NCBI RefSeq assembly: GCF_021917145.1
Contig: NC_061082.1
Coordinates: forward strand, 17,775,462-17,839,461
Length of the DNA stretch: 64,000 nucleotides
Direction of reading: 5' to 3'
DNA from: Hypomesus transpacificus
Lineage: Eukaryota > Chordata > Actinopteri > Osmeriformes > Osmeridae
Of the stretch, positions 10,246 through 22,468 are shown piece after piece. The position numbers and the translations under genes are program-made. Numbering within the stretch: the first letter of the stretch is position 1; each line of letters begins with the position of its first letter. Below the pieces are notes generated by a model. That model did not search any database and was not told the origin of the DNA. It saw only the letters and a program-made list of their open reading frames with translations.

Positions 10246-12192
10246 TGGTTGGTCATATTTATGACAGTCCAGCGACTCCCACAGATATAGATTGATTTCA
10301 TTTTCTGTTCAACCTTTAGATTTATTGGTTATTAGGATGTGAAGTTTATTTCAACAAATATATCATAAAGTGCTTCTCATTAACATTACCTTCCCTTAAC
10401 ACCATTCAATATGTAACAAATATGCAATACATGTGTTCTCTTACATGTCATCTAATGTGTTGTAGAGAAAGTGTCTAAAATACAATTGCGTTGTGGAAAT
10501 GTATGTAATTATTGGTTGTACTTGTCTTAAGGAATTGTTTAATAAGTGTGTCTTGTGTTTATCTTTAGTTTCCATGGTGCAAATGTAATGCTCATTATTC
10601 CAGAAGAATTAAAATATTACCCCTGTTAGAGACTCTGCTATGATTGTAGCCTACATCTGTTTATACAGCTTATATTTTATATAGAAAATACGTCAGTATT
10701 TAAAGTCTGATAATGGAGAAGCATAATAGTATATTATATTTAAACATTTAACAATAACTGCACAGTCTAGAGCATTTTTACTCATTTTGTTAACACACAC
10801 TTATTAAATAATTGTACATAAAACATTATTGAGGCCTACGCATTCAGTATCTCATGCATTATCTGTATGAAACACTGTTAGAAAGTGTTGTCTGTATATA
10901 TATACAATCACATACTAAAACCTTACTCATTATTGAATGACATTTGAATAATGTTTCACAAGACTTTTACTCAGACATATGTACATTTTGGGTCGTAAAG
11001 AAGACTTTGTGGTCCATCTATATAAGAACACATTAATTTATATCAAATGTATAAATTATGTGGTACAGATGCAAACACCAAATAAAACTCTAGCGTACAT
11101 GTATTTATCAAATAAGTACTGTAGAATTCTAAAATAACTTCAGAGTACACATGAGGAGCTATACACAAGCAATCTGCAACATGCCCTGGGGCCTGTTCCA
11201 TAAAGGCCGCTCAAAAAAAACGTAAAAGTCCTAAACCAGACTTGAATAAGTGTAATTAGTCAAGCGGGGCTAAAGCGGTTCCATAAAAGCCAATTTCAGC
11301 TCACACAGTCCTACTAATTCAAGTCAGATTTAAGTAGTCAAGCTAATTGCGCGTAAACCCTATTCTTCAGCAGCCCGAGAGGTAAAACATGGATCATACA
11401 ATCCACCACGGCAAAAGCAATGCACACGGCCACGTGACTTCTTCCAGAAAGAACGTTCCCTTTAAGCCTTGTACTATGACAGCTCCCTCATCCACCGCTT
11501 CAATCAAAATAAAATGACACGCCATGATTGACGTAGTGAACGATAGGCTACGTAGGTCAAGGACCTTTTTAGACCTTTACTTCGTTGATTAAAAAACACC
11601 CTCTAAACTAATCTAAATTGGCTTTTTTGACATTGTTTAAAATAAATAGCCTACTATTAATCAATATATCCAGTAGCCTAACTTTTTAACATGGTTTTTG
11701 TGTCGGGGAAATGGAGGGCGGATTTAGGGGGGGGGGGGTCGTGAGAAGCTTCACTGAGTGCAGAGCATTCCATGAAACAAACTGGCAGAAACCACAAGGC
11801 AGGTTATACACAAGCACAACACTAATGAACAATGCAGGACAGGTGTGTGGCAGGTTAGACAGTTGGAGCAGCAAGGCCAGAGAAGCAGGTGAAAGGTAAA
11901 ACCTGGACCGGAACAGACCTGGAATACAGGCAAGAGCAAGTGACAGGCAACAGAGAAACAGGTAGGAGCAGAGGTCAAGAGGACCTACCAGCTGAACAAT
12001 GACCTGACAATTTTAACATACACACAAAACTCCAAAGTCAATGATACCGCTAACAAATATTTAAGATTCATCTATAACAAACATCTTTCATTTAAAGGAA
12101 CGTATCTAGCGAAGATAATTGAACTAATTAAGTTGTTGAAAGAAATGGAAATGAAGTTATAAAGTATAACCTGATATTTTAAAGATTATATT
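10246..12192. other. Intergenic DNA with two repeat fragments
   Basis: 10246-11190 is AT-rich without features. 11195-11560 begins GGCCTGTTCCATAAAGGCC and has inverted similar pieces around 11275, like a dispersed fish DNA-transposon relic. 11700-12010 includes a G-run and a purine-rich CAGG-rich segment resembling a dispersed repeat of unclear class. 12180-12192 begins the duplicated block of the next receptor. Confidence 0.45.
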
Positions 12193-13125
12193 TTAAGAGA
12201 TCATTTTCTGAAATGACAACAATTTAAAAATGTGTTTTCTAATTTCTGGCAACTTCAAACCATAAATAAGAGGATTCAAAATGGGAGGAATAACTACAAA
12301 CTCCAATGACAAAATGACTAGTATAAAAGGATTCAGTTCATTAGGTTCATAACGACTCAGAGTGATTTCACAGAATGTGGTAACTGAAAAGTTAACAAAT
12401 GTAACAATATGAGGTAAACAGGTTTGTAATGATTTTCCTCTATACTCTGTGGAACTTTTCCGACAAACTAATAGAATTCTTAAGTAAGTATACAAAACAA
12501 AGACCAATGGTAGAAATATTGAAATAATAGTCACCAACATTCCTATAGCATTGTTCAGTCTTGTGTCCACACATGACAATCGAACCACAGCCCAATTAGA
12601 GCAAAACACTCTTGCTATTCTGTTGTCACACAATGGTAGCTTGACAGAAAGGTACACAATTAATCCTAGAGTGAACATAGGATAGATCAAGGCAAAGGCT
12701 ATTAACTGACAGATCTTTAAAGTTACATTGTTATGGTAATGTAACGGTTGACATATTGCAACATATCTGTCATAAGCCATGATCCCCAGAATGCTAAATT
12801 CATATGATGCATACGTGTAAATGACAAATATTTGCGTGAAACAAGCAGGACGGGAGATTAGATGAATGTCAGAAAGAAGATCCATCATGAATCTCGGGAA
12901 GAAAGCAACAGAACCATAAAGAGAATTGATTGAGAGACATGAAATTAAAAAATACATGGGTTTATGCAATGTTTCCTCAAGAGAAACTAAAATTATTATT
13001 ATAATATTTGATGTGATTATAGCAATGTACAAAAGCAAGCACATACAAAAGTAAAGATATCTGTAGAGTCCTTGGTCCTCAAACATGATGAAGTTGAAAT
13101 AAAATGGAGAAGTTCCATTCTCCAT
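12193..13125 (-). CDS. Olfactory receptor, subfamily B (second of a recent pair)
   Basis: A 310-residue receptor with the ATG at 13125, the sister of the gene at 2916-3848. It keeps NGT at residue 3, LHKPMY, MAYDRYVAICQPLHY (with the usual proline), the pre-TM6 motif KSLQTCLPH and PPILNPLIYG. About 12 of 310 residues differ from the sister, and several sit in TM1 (CMCLLLY against CIGLLLY) and TM5-TM6 (LVTIIS, VNFSVT), where ligand contacts are expected. The duplicated block spans about 12180-13610 and includes the promoter and the short intron. It ends abruptly at LINE-derived sequence near 13615. Confidence 0.94.
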   Translation of the reverse strand: MENGTSPFYFNFIMFEDQGLYRYLYFCMCLLLYIAIITSNIIIIILVSLEETLHKPMYFLISCLSINSLYGSVAFFPRFMMDLLSDIHLISRPACFTQIFVIYTYASYEFSILGIMAYDRYVAICQPLHYHNNVTLKICQLIAFALIYPMFTLGLIVYLSVKLPLCDNRIARVFCSNWAVVRLSCVDTRLNNAIGMLVTIISIFLPLVFVLYTYLRILLVCRKSSTEYRGKSLQTCLPHIVTFVNFSVTTFCEITLSRYEPNELNPFILVILSLEFVVIPPILNPLIYGLKLPEIRKHIFKLLSFQKMIS

Positions 13126-13182
13126 GTCATTGAAGTTTAGTAGAGGAAAACCTTGGAGAAAAAAACTGGTCAGTAGATGATG

Positions 13183-13313
13183 CTGTAAAAAAGAACGTGA
13201 GGACCACAACATTTTGTGTTTGGTAAATGAACAATGAATGAATGAGCTTACCACTTCAGATGATTCACGTTCACGTAGTGCACTCACTCATGACACGAGT
13301 GCCTTTTTATGTA
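13183..13313 (-). promoter_or_regulatory. TATA-like box, leader exon and 69-bp intron of the 12193-13125 receptor
   Basis: The minus strand carries TACATAAAAAGGC (about 13313-13302), the donor AAGTG|GTAAGC (intron from 13251) and an acceptor ending TTCTTTTTTACAG (intron to 13183). This matches the structure at 3906-4036. Confidence 0.55.
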
Positions 13314-13614
13314 GTTCAGTGGGCGAGGTGGAATATGTCCCAGATGGAATATAGTGCTCATCAAAAGAAGATGGTTGGATTACTATGGGGTTTTACTGTG
13401 AATCTGAATTTGTATCTCCTTGCAACGGTCAAATACAATGTTTATCCAGATAGTTACAATACCAATACAGTACAGACATCAGATATTGATCCTTCAATTG
13501 TCTATTTTAAAGCTGTGTTTTATTTGTATTCTTCACTATCTGGGAGCTATTGCTTAATGCACCGCCTTTGTAAAAGTGTAAATGTTATAACAGTTAGATC
13601 AGAAAATACTTTGA

Positions 13615-14785
13615 AAATAAAGAAAATACGACTTGAAGAGTCTTTTGAGTCAAAGGAGAGCTGCATTTAAGTAACAGAGGAGTTATAGCCAAGTTGAGAA
13701 AAGAGGTATGGGCTGAAATTAAGAAAGCAAAGTTTAACTACAGGGACAAAATAAAGACAGAATTTAGAAGTAATAATCTAAGAAAGGCTTGGAATGGCAT
13801 GAAAAAGATGATTGGATGTCATCTGAGGGGTGATAAGGCAGCTAGTCTGGAGGGTTTTAATTCTGACAGTCAAGTAGCTGAGAGTTTGAATGATTTTCCT
13901 ATTTAAGGTATGATAAACAAGATTTTAATAAACAGATAGACGAGATAGGGTGCAATACTAAGTCGAGTCAAACATTGACCATTGATGTTGACTTTGTTGC
14001 AAAACTGTTTAGGCACACCAACAATAGGAAGAGTCCAGGCCCTGATAAGATCTGTGGCAAAGTACTAAAGACTTGTGCTGATCAGCTCTGCAATGTTTTT
14101 CAGGTTATTTTTATGAAATCTCTGGAATTACAAAAGATTTCAGAAAGCTGGAAGCGCAATGATTTTAGACCGGTAGCACTTACATCTTTAAAGGTTTTAC
14201 AGAAAGTAGTGGGACGGGCTGTTAGGCAGCAGATCCAGGGTTCTCTGGATCCTCAGCTTGTATCATCACCTTGAGGGCCCACTATCTCATGCCAGACTTC
14301 TGTTCATTGAGTTTTCTTCTGCTTTTAACACTATGCAACCAGAGAAACTAGAGAAACTTTTCTCTGGCTTAAATCTCGATATTAATATTATTGAATGGAT
14401 CTTAGACTTTATGACAGAAATATTACGTGTGTGAGAGTTACTGGCGTCCTCTCACACAAGCTCCATTCATCCACTGGCTCACACAGGTGCGAGTACTCAG
14501 GTGAGTGTGTTCTAAGAGTGGAGTTGCGTTCAGGAGAGGTAGGTTGTGTGTGTGTGTTTGTGAAGGAGCTGCAGGTAGAGGGCGGGACGGAGCTGGAGGC
14601 CGATTGAGGGAAGACCTAACACGTTGTAAGGAAGACCCAGGACATATCGGCTTGTACTGACCATCCTCTGAAGGGGGAGTTTGAGCTCTTGCCTTCAGGA
14701 AGAAGGTATAGAGTTTCCACCCACAGAACAAAAAGATTTGGGGACTCTTTTGTTAGTTTTGCTATTGGCAGGCTACATATGCATA
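13615..14785 (+). mobile_element. LINE (L2/Rex-like) relic, reverse transcriptase pieces
   Basis: Several frames carry non-LTR reverse transcriptase signatures. 13694-13906 gives KAKFNYRDKIKTEF, typical of the linker upstream of RT. 13975-14274 gives NNRKSPGPDKICGKVLKTCA and FRPVALTSLKVLQKVVGRAV, which are the RT fingers. 14305-14335 gives FSSAFNTMQP, and near 14397 is WILDFMT. 14660-14770 matches the C-terminal tail with LPSGRRYRV-like and TKRFGDSFVSFAI-like words. The element is 5' truncated, internally shortened and split by frameshifts, so it is dead. It begins where the 12.2 kb duplicated block ends. Confidence 0.8.
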
Positions 14786-15242
14786 AATGAATGGCACCAA
14801 GTATTCATTGACGGAACTTATTTCTGGGTTTCAACATGAAGTGATCCTGACTGGTTTTCGGACCAAACCCCCCCTCCCCCCCAAACCCACCCAATACAGT
14901 AAATCTGCACATTTTAGAGTGGCCTGTTATTGTGGCCAGCCCAAGGCACACCTGTGCAATAATCATGCTGTCTAATCAGCATCTTGATATGCCACAACTG
15001 TGAGGTGGATGGATTTTCACTGCAAAGGAGAAGTGCTCACTAACACAGATTAAGACAGATTTGTGAACAATATTTGAGAGAAATAGGCCTTTTGTGTACA
15101 TAGAAAAAGTCTTAGATCTTTGAGTTCAGCTCATGAAAAATGGGGGCAAAAATAAAAGTGTACTACATTGTACTATAAGTAACTCACCACTGCAGAGCAC
15201 TGTCTTCAAGAGCTGTTATATTGTGGTTGCTGTTATCTAGTT
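14786..15242. other. Intergenic DNA
   Basis: Apart from a C-rich run near 14870, nothing is recognisable. From about 15170 the sequence is shared with 29640 onwards, the older duplicate of this block. Confidence 0.4.
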
Positions 15243-15430
15243 ATGGGGTCAGATGGCTGAGCGGTTAGGGAATCGGGCTATTAGTCCAAAGATTGCTGGT
15301 TTGATCCCTGCCCATGCAAATTATATTGTGTCCTTGGGCAAGACACTTCACCCTACTTGCTTCGGGGGGAATGTCCCTGTACTTACTGTAAGTCACCCTG
15401 GATAAGAGTGTCTACTAAATGTAAACGTAA
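15243..15430 (+). mobile_element. tRNA-derived SINE
   Basis: The head carries tRNA promoter boxes: an A-box-like ATGGCTGAGCGG near 15253 and a B-box-like GGTTTGATCCC near 15299. The body contains TGTCCTTGGGCAAGACACTT and CTGTACTTACTGTAAGTCAC. The tail is GGATAAGAGTGTCTACTAAA then TGTAAACGTAA. This order (tRNA head, body, L2-type tail) is the plan of teleost SINEs. Tail-only relatives lie at 38992 and 58205. It is absent from the paralogous block at 29.6 kb, so it inserted after that duplication. Confidence 0.8.
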
Positions 15431-16154
15431 TAAAGGGATTTTATCTTACAGCTCTTGTCATATGTGAAGAAGAAACCCCCTGGGAGAGATTCTGCCCTAA
15501 TGGTTTGACATGGCATGACTTTCAGACATATACCTAATGGTTACTGTAACTACTGTAGAAATAGTGTGTTTACTAATATTAGTATGTTGCATTAACTAAC
15601 AACCACATTTGTACATATTTTAAATACAAAAGAAAAGCACAAAGGTTTTGGGAGAAATAACTAGCAGCCCATGGCATATTTGTTGATACATTAAACACAA
15701 TTCAAATAACTGAGGCCTGGTTTTAGGTTGTGGGTTCATTTGTATTTGATAAATGACGCATTTTAGCAGAAATAAATAAGAGGTATAACATGATAGTCTT
15801 TGAAGTTACTGATGTTGACAGCTACAGTTGACAGTTACATATTGCAATAACATTTTAAAGCCCTCTGTGAATCCAGGCTTTTTAAAATAGTGAATTAATA
15901 TGTGAAATACAAAATGTTTTGCATAACCTTCCCATGTTGATGAACTAAAACACACATGGTTAACTGAAACACAAAAAATGTGTGAGTAAAAAAGAAAAGC
16001 CTCCATCTGGAAAATAGTACCTCTTTGACGGAAGCAAAGGGGCCGTTCTCTACAACCACTCAGGGTTCCTACTGCCCATTGGTGCTTTTAGATGTGAAGG
16101 ATGTGGTATAGGATTAACACTTGCATAAGGAACTATTATTTACATTTCCCTCTA
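15431..16154. other. 3' flank of the 16.2 kb receptor, duplicated at 29.7-30.6 kb
   Basis: The sequence is shared, with moderate divergence, with 29690-30624 (for example the GAAAAGCCTCCATCTGGAAA word at 15994 and 30480). No gene is visible. Confidence 0.6.
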
Positions 16155-17072
16155 TTAGAATTTCTCACAATAACTCAGTATTCTCTTTCTCACTTTACTC
16201 AGTTTAAGGCCATAAATGAGGGGATTAAGAATCTGAGGAACTATCAGAAACTGTAAGGCCAAAAAGTTCTGAAGACTTTGTGGTAAATCTTTTGAGCCAT
16301 ATCGGGTGTACAATACATCAAAAAACAAAACAACTGTTACATTTAGTAATGACAGTAAATGTGGCATGCATGTCTGCATGAACCTACCCCTGCTCTCTAT
16401 GGACTTCAAACATGACCTGATCAAATATACATATGAACACAAAATAAAAATGACATGCCCAAAAAAGAAAAATATGACAATATATCCAACAATGTTGTTT
16501 GTAATTGTGGAAGAACAAGCGAGTTTAACTACAGACCAGTTGTCACAGTAGAGTTTCTGTATCTGAAAACCACATAGTTGAAGTCTGGATGTTAATCCCA
16601 CTAGAACACATATGCAGGTATAAGGACTCAGCCAGGACAAAACAATTAAAAGGCAGACCCTCTGCCTGGTCATAACAGAGTGATACTCCAGTGGTCTACA
16701 GATTGCCACATACCTGTCATATGCCATTACAGCTAGCATGGAAAAGTCACAGCATACTGAAGAATATATTACAAAAGCCTGAAATAGACATCCTGCATAA
16801 GAGATGACATGAACATCAGACAGTAGATCTAGAAGGAACTTGGGGTAGAATCCCGTAGCACCATAAAGTCCACTGATGCATATATTACACAAAAAAATGT
16901 ACATAGGTTCATGGAGATTCTCATCCAAGATGATAGTTAAAATGAGACCAACATTTAACAGAACAATCACAAAGTAACACAACAGAGTTAAAGAGAAGAG
17001 TACGCCTCTGTAGTGCATCGTCTGATTCAACCCAGAAAGAGTAAACACTGTAATAATGGATGCATTTTCCAT
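16155..17072 (-). CDS. Olfactory receptor, 305 aa
   Basis: An intact odorant receptor started at MENASIITVF (17072). A further ATG three codons upstream (MYTMENAS) is possible, but the chosen one matches the length of relatives. Glycosylation NAS is at residue 3, LHEPMY at 53-58, SYAGCLFQAFVIY in TM3, MAYDRYVAIC at 116-125, GRFMQTCMPH before TM6, and NPLIYGLKL in TM7. The usual PP before ILNPLIYG is PQ here. A truncated relative covering the C-terminal half lies at 30625-31098 on the same strand. The coding length is at the short end of the normal range. Confidence 0.93.
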   Translation of the reverse strand: MENASIITVFTLSGLNQTMHYRGVLFSLTLLCYFVIVLLNVGLILTIILDENLHEPMYIFLCNICISGLYGATGFYPKFLLDLLSDVHVISYAGCLFQAFVIYSSVCCDFSMLAVMAYDRYVAICRPLEYHSVMTRQRVCLLIVLSWLSPYTCICVLVGLTSRLQLCGFQIQKLYCDNWSVVKLACSSTITNNIVGYIVIFFFFGHVIFILCSYVYLIRSCLKSIESRGRFMQTCMPHLLSLLNVTVVLFFDVLYTRYGSKDLPQSLQNFLALQFLIVPQILNPLIYGLKLSKVRKRILSYCEKF

Positions 17073-19548
17073 TGTATACAACTTACAATAATATTGTCTC
17101 TATATTAATAATAAATCTCATGTCAATAATGTGTGTCCTTCAATTTACACTATCCATGAGATCCCAAACCATATTTACCTGTACCTTACATCTAAAGTCA
17201 GAAAACTGGTTCTTCAAAAAATTCAAACGAGGTCTGACATCAATATGACCATATGGGAAAACATACGTGTCTGATGTTTTTGTCAGTAGTGGGCATCTCC
17301 GGCCTTACACCATCAGATCTCACCTGTTAACCATATTTATAGCCTCTCCAGTTGTCTTATGACAGCATCTTACTGCTCTGGGACTTCAGAGGGATCCGTT
17401 GCCTGAACTGAGATCTGCTCCAATCAATGACTCCATGTTTGATCTGTCATCAGTTGTTTATGAGAGACAATTATCAATGAATTACAGAATACAAACCTAT
17501 TGACATGACAATGAAAGAAAACTAATAAGTAACATGCTGGTATATTCTCAATGAGCATGTATGAAAACGGTAATTTTTTATAGGTTGTCTGATAGGGAGG
17601 TTATTCTGAAGAAGGCAGGCCGAAGGAGTCACGACAACGGAAAGGAGTTTGACTTTGGTTTGTGTAAACGTATAGTAACCTGTAATGGTGTGATCAGCCT
17701 GGTTCACAGGAGTAGGTAAGATTAGGACATGGTTCCACTCCTTGGCCATTTTAATATTAGGCTTAGTTCAAGAAAAAGGTTGAATACTTTAGATAATTTG
17801 TTTTTTAGATAATTTGATAAAATGTAGGGTTAGGGTTAGCAAATTTCAGCACTTTCTGTGTGAACATTTTTTGAGCATTTCCTCAGGAGTGTCAATACAT
17901 TAGTAGTCAATAAATGAAAACCCCCGCAGCAAATGTTTGTGTCACCAAGTATGGCAACATTACATTACTCTACCTACAGTGTGTTTCCAACATGTAATTA
18001 AAACACATTTTTGCTTTGAAGCCCATGATGAATCCTATTGTGTCAGTGTTTACATAGAGGAAAAGTTTTCATCTCAGTGTGATACAAAAATCTATAACAT
18101 AACATAGAAGGACAGAAGCTAAACCTGACTCACTGAGAACTTGGGTCCAGGGATGGAAAACGATATGTTGTTTATGCTCATTCACTCAATTTAACAAAAT
18201 TAAACAGTGCCTGTTCTTACAAATGCTTATTAAACTGTTAATACATCTTAATTAGGTTGGTCTAGCTCTCACCTTACTATATTGTGTTTTAACCATTCAT
18301 TAAACTGACTAGATAACAGTAAGATAACAGTATTACGTATTACGTTATGATGATTTCATCAGCACTGAGAAGGAACGATTTCAAAAGAAGGGAGTGCATT
18401 TCACCAGTGACACACCAGGTTTCTTAATGACAGCAATTTAACTTAACCTCTCAGCCTCCAATAGTTTCTGTGTTGAGTGAGAGCAATGGTGCCAACTCCT
18501 GTGATTTCAATAACTTAGGATTCTAGTGAGTCAGTTATATTAGATGTATGTATCACAAGCAAATTGATTTGTCTTGGATATTAATTTAGATCTCACTAAC
18601 ATTATGGTCAACTGTCAACCAACTCTGTGAAAAGTAAAAACAGTTATACGCCAATGCAAAATACATGTATTTAGTTGCTAGCTTTCATTAAATGGGCATT
18701 CACTGTTTTATTTTCAAATGCATCTATTGAGAATAATGACCCGTAAAGTTTCTCTGTAGTGGTGCTTCTGTAGGGCCCGTCTGCACATGACCTTTCTCGC
18801 TGGTCTTGGGGAGGTCAGCATCACCACTCCGACCCTCTGTGGGTCTCTCTGGGTCTCGTGACACTCCCTTTCACCAACACTTGTACTTATTTAATAGCTA
18901 GGTATAAATATTCTAACAGTTGGGTATGTTTAGCTTGACACAGATGGTACCAGAGAAGGCCTGAGCATTGTGCATCATGGCATTTTTTAAGCTTAAATCA
19001 AACCCTTAAAAAAAAGGAAACATCTACAATTGATCTTGCGTTTCTAAAATAGCTGTTAGTACCTGGAGACCCTGTGATTACATCATAAGAGTTGCTTTCC
19101 CTGAAATGATGATGACAACATGTTTTGAATGAAATCCTTATTAGCTACAGTAATGACCTTCCAAGGGCCACTGTTATCAACAATTAGGAGCTTTAGCCGG
19201 TCCAGGTCCCAGAGGCGTTTGTTTTCAGGCCGGAGGGTTGGTCCAGCAGGGACACGGACCCACAACCAAAGCCTTCACTGGGGATGAGGAAGCTTAATGA
19301 CACTGATTACTGCAAAGTTGCATCACTTCGGGGACACCGGATGACTTGTCCAGTACTGATTAGACTGTTTGCTATCTTTTCGTCATGTCACACCAATGAA
19401 CTATGAACTCTCAAGTCTCTGTCTCTTTCTTTAATGTATCTGTTAATTTTGGTGTGAAATGAAATGATTTGTTACTTATATTTAGTAACTTAATCATTTT
19501 TAACAGGGCAGGTCCATAATGCTCAATAAGACAGGGGCTATGTGATTA
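17073..19548. other. Intergenic DNA; from about 18117 an older tandem-repeat unit
   Basis: 17073-18116 shows nothing recognisable, apart from two chance TTAGGG-like units at 17825. From about 18117 (AGCTAAACCTGACTCACTGA) the sequence is a diverged copy of 21777-23404. It lacks a 215-bp segment present in the other copies at 22253-22468. A 160-bp block near 19090-19250 is almost unchanged in all four copies. Confidence 0.6.
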
Positions 19549-20528
19549 CACGCATATCTGTGTTGGAAATGCCACTACATACACATATACTGGACAGTCA
19601 AAGTTGTTGAATTATGAGATTAATTTAACACACAGTTATGTTTAACACTGTTACATTCCACATAAAACGCAAGTTTTCCAGCATGTTCCTATGTTGATAC
19701 CCCACAAGCCCCGTAGCCTGGTTCTGAGATCAGCATAACCTCACCTCAGTCACATGGGTTCAAACAACATGATCAGGTATGTTTGTCGGTTCTAAAATTC
19801 TACAAAAGGGTGAGCAGTCAGAAATACAATTTGCATCATTTTTTCTCCAACCATCCCCCCCTGACCAATGATGACATAAAGCCAACCAGATTAATAAACT
19901 TACAACTCAGACCTCCTTGATTATATGTACAATTATTTACTAAAATGAAACCCACCTTTACCACCCTATCCAATTACAACATTATTGAGGATGAAACCAC
20001 ATTATTAAGTTTAGTGATATCATTGTTATCTTTAACTTCAAATTAAATTTACCATTTATATTAACCTTCTCAGCCATGTCTAGCTATGTTCAAACCTTTA
20101 GAAGCCTTGCAATAATTTACACGACATCAACCAGTGACTATCTTTGTTGATATATAACAACTGGTTGGGGTTAGAGTGAAGGCTAGTCAACAGTACATTA
20201 ATGTGTAACAATAATGTTTTGAGATTTGATTCACAAACTATTCAAATAGTGTTACCATCGCCTATGTTACAATTACACATTTTCGTGAGAACATAAAGTA
20301 AATATAGCACTTGTTCCACACTGAATATGTCAATAATGTTGCTATGCAGTCAGTGTCAATTGGTCCTGATGACCATTTCTAAACAGGCCAGTAAGAAACA
20401 TTAAACTGACCCACGCAGCATGAGGAATCACATTTGTGGAACGAGCCAAGACAAGGTATCTTTACTTTCATGACGAACAATCAGTACATGTAAAAACATT
20501 TAAAACACTTGTTCAAGATTTGGTATTG

Positions 20529-20850
20529 ATGGATAACACATCCACTGTATTTACTCTTTCTGGATTGGATATGACGAAAGACTACAGAGCAACACTGTTC
20601 TCTCTCACTCTACTGTGTTACTGTGGGATTATTATGGTAAATGTTGCTCTCATTTTGACTATAGTCCTGGATGAAAACCTCCAACTAACTTGTGCATCAG
20701 TGGCCTGTTGGGGACTTCAGGATTCTACCCCAAGTTCCTTCTGGATCTGCTGTCTCATTGTCATGTGATTTCTAATGCAAGATGTCTAATTCAAGCTTTT
20801 GTAATGTATTCTTTTGCCTGTAGTGATTTTTCAATTCCAGCAGTGATGGC
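20529..20850 (+). pseudogene. Olfactory receptor pseudogene, N-terminal third only (unit 1)
   Basis: The start MDNTSTVFTLSGLDMTKDYR matches the intact receptors at 32497 and 37206. Two lesions are clear. About 26 bases are missing at the LHEPMYIFLC motif (CTCCAACTAACTTGTG), which shifts the frame. After GCAGTGATGGC (20850), where the MAYDRY codons should follow, the sequence jumps to DNA matching the 3' flank of the intact genes (compare 34222 and 38256), removing everything from TM3 to the stop. It cannot encode a receptor. Confidence 0.92.
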
Positions 20851-22252
20851 AGTTAAACTGTGTTTAGTTTCACGTGATTTTTCTTGCTGACTGTGCCAGC
20901 TGAAAAAATGTTCAAGAGCTAGGCTCAGTGAATGAGTTTTTGGACCAGAGTTAAACATGCAAGCTGTCATTGTTTTATATTGTTAAATGTACCACATTTC
21001 TATGCTCTTAGACTTTGATGTGCTTGGATGGTTGTGATATACAGAATGACTTAATGTTTTCTTGTGTAAATATACACATTATTATTCTGTGCAAAGTTTT
21101 GCACTGAATTTCAATGATGAACTGGTGAAAAGACAGTCTGGGATACAAAGTACTCAATTATTGGCACCAGAACAACATGAATTTCCATTTAAACTGAAGT
21201 GTAACAACTGTACCTTATGAGAAAGTAACTGCCCTCTCAAAAAAATTGATATACTAGGAAATGCTTTTCCAAATATAAAATGTACTTTTAGCTTTTATCA
21301 TGTCTTTCTGGAATTGACACCAATGTTCCCTTATGGCAGGTTGCAGAAATTTCTTTGACCTCACATATGTGTAATATCTGTGATAACACCAGTTTGAAGA
21401 TGAGTGATCAGATTTGGTCAACTGCCTGTGGTTTAAAGTGTGGTCAACAGCATTTACTTGACAGTTTTTGACATTTAATACTTCATTACAGACATTTATT
21501 TATTTTGGGCCCTGGGGAGGAGTCCATGAGAAAACTAAAAACGTAATGAATGCTGACTTTGTGTATTTTGTTAGATATATCTTATATTGCTTCCTCCATT
21601 TCAGGGTGGTACACGGAGTAACATATACAATAAATCCTGCTATTAAAGTTCAACAACCATGACATATCAATGTAGTACAGCAACACAGACTACAGAAAAT
21701 GTAAACACTACACAGCAAACACACAATTAACCATACATACAGTACATACATAACATATGATAACATGACATAAAGAGCTAAACCTGCCTCACAGAGAACT
21801 TGGGACCAGGGATGGAAAACCATGTGTCGTTTATGCTCATTCACTCAATTTAACTAAATTACACAGTGCCTGTTCTAACAAATGCTTATAAAACTGTTAA
21901 TAAATCATAATTATGTTGGTTTTGCTCTCACTTTACTTCATTGTGTTTTAGCCATTCATTAAACTGTCTAGATATAATGGAATAACAGGATTACATATAA
22001 CATTTTTATCATTTCATCAGCACTGAGAAGCAACTATTTCAACCAAGTGCAGATTACCAGCGACACAGTAGTTTTCTTACAGTAATTACAGCAATTTAAC
22101 TTAACCTCTCAGCCTCCAATAGTTTATGTGTTGAGTGAGAGCAATGGTGCCAACTCCTGGGATTTCAATAACTTTAGGATACTAATGAGTCCGTTATATT
22201 AGATGTATGTATCACAAGCAAATTGATTTGTCTTGGATATTAATTTAGATTC

Positions 22253-22468
22253 CATGACATGTCTGGCCTTCACTCATCTTAGCCCTATAATTGTTGTGGA
22301 TGGTTTGGAAAAGGCTTCTTCAGCTGTAGCAGTTGTCTAGCTAAGCAGTTTGGAGGCAGTTATTTTTTTGGCTTTGCCCCACAGTGTTCTTGGTGCCATT
22401 CTACCATCTTCAGCCACAAGCTTTTTTCTTTAAATTACATGTATTTTATGGCTTGTGAAGCAGCAATC
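22253..22468. repeat. About 215-bp presence/absence segment inside the tandem units
   Basis: It is present here and at 26109-26324, but absent at the matching point near 18590 in the older copy. It starts CCATGACATGTCTGGCC and ends GTGAAGCAGCAATCACAC. No inverted ends or tail are obvious, so I cannot tell insertion from deletion or name a class. Confidence 0.55.

Noticed and set aside
17825-17840. TAGGGTTAGGGTTAG, telomere-like units
   Set aside because: Only two units in ordinary AT-rich DNA; too short to mean an internal telomere tract.
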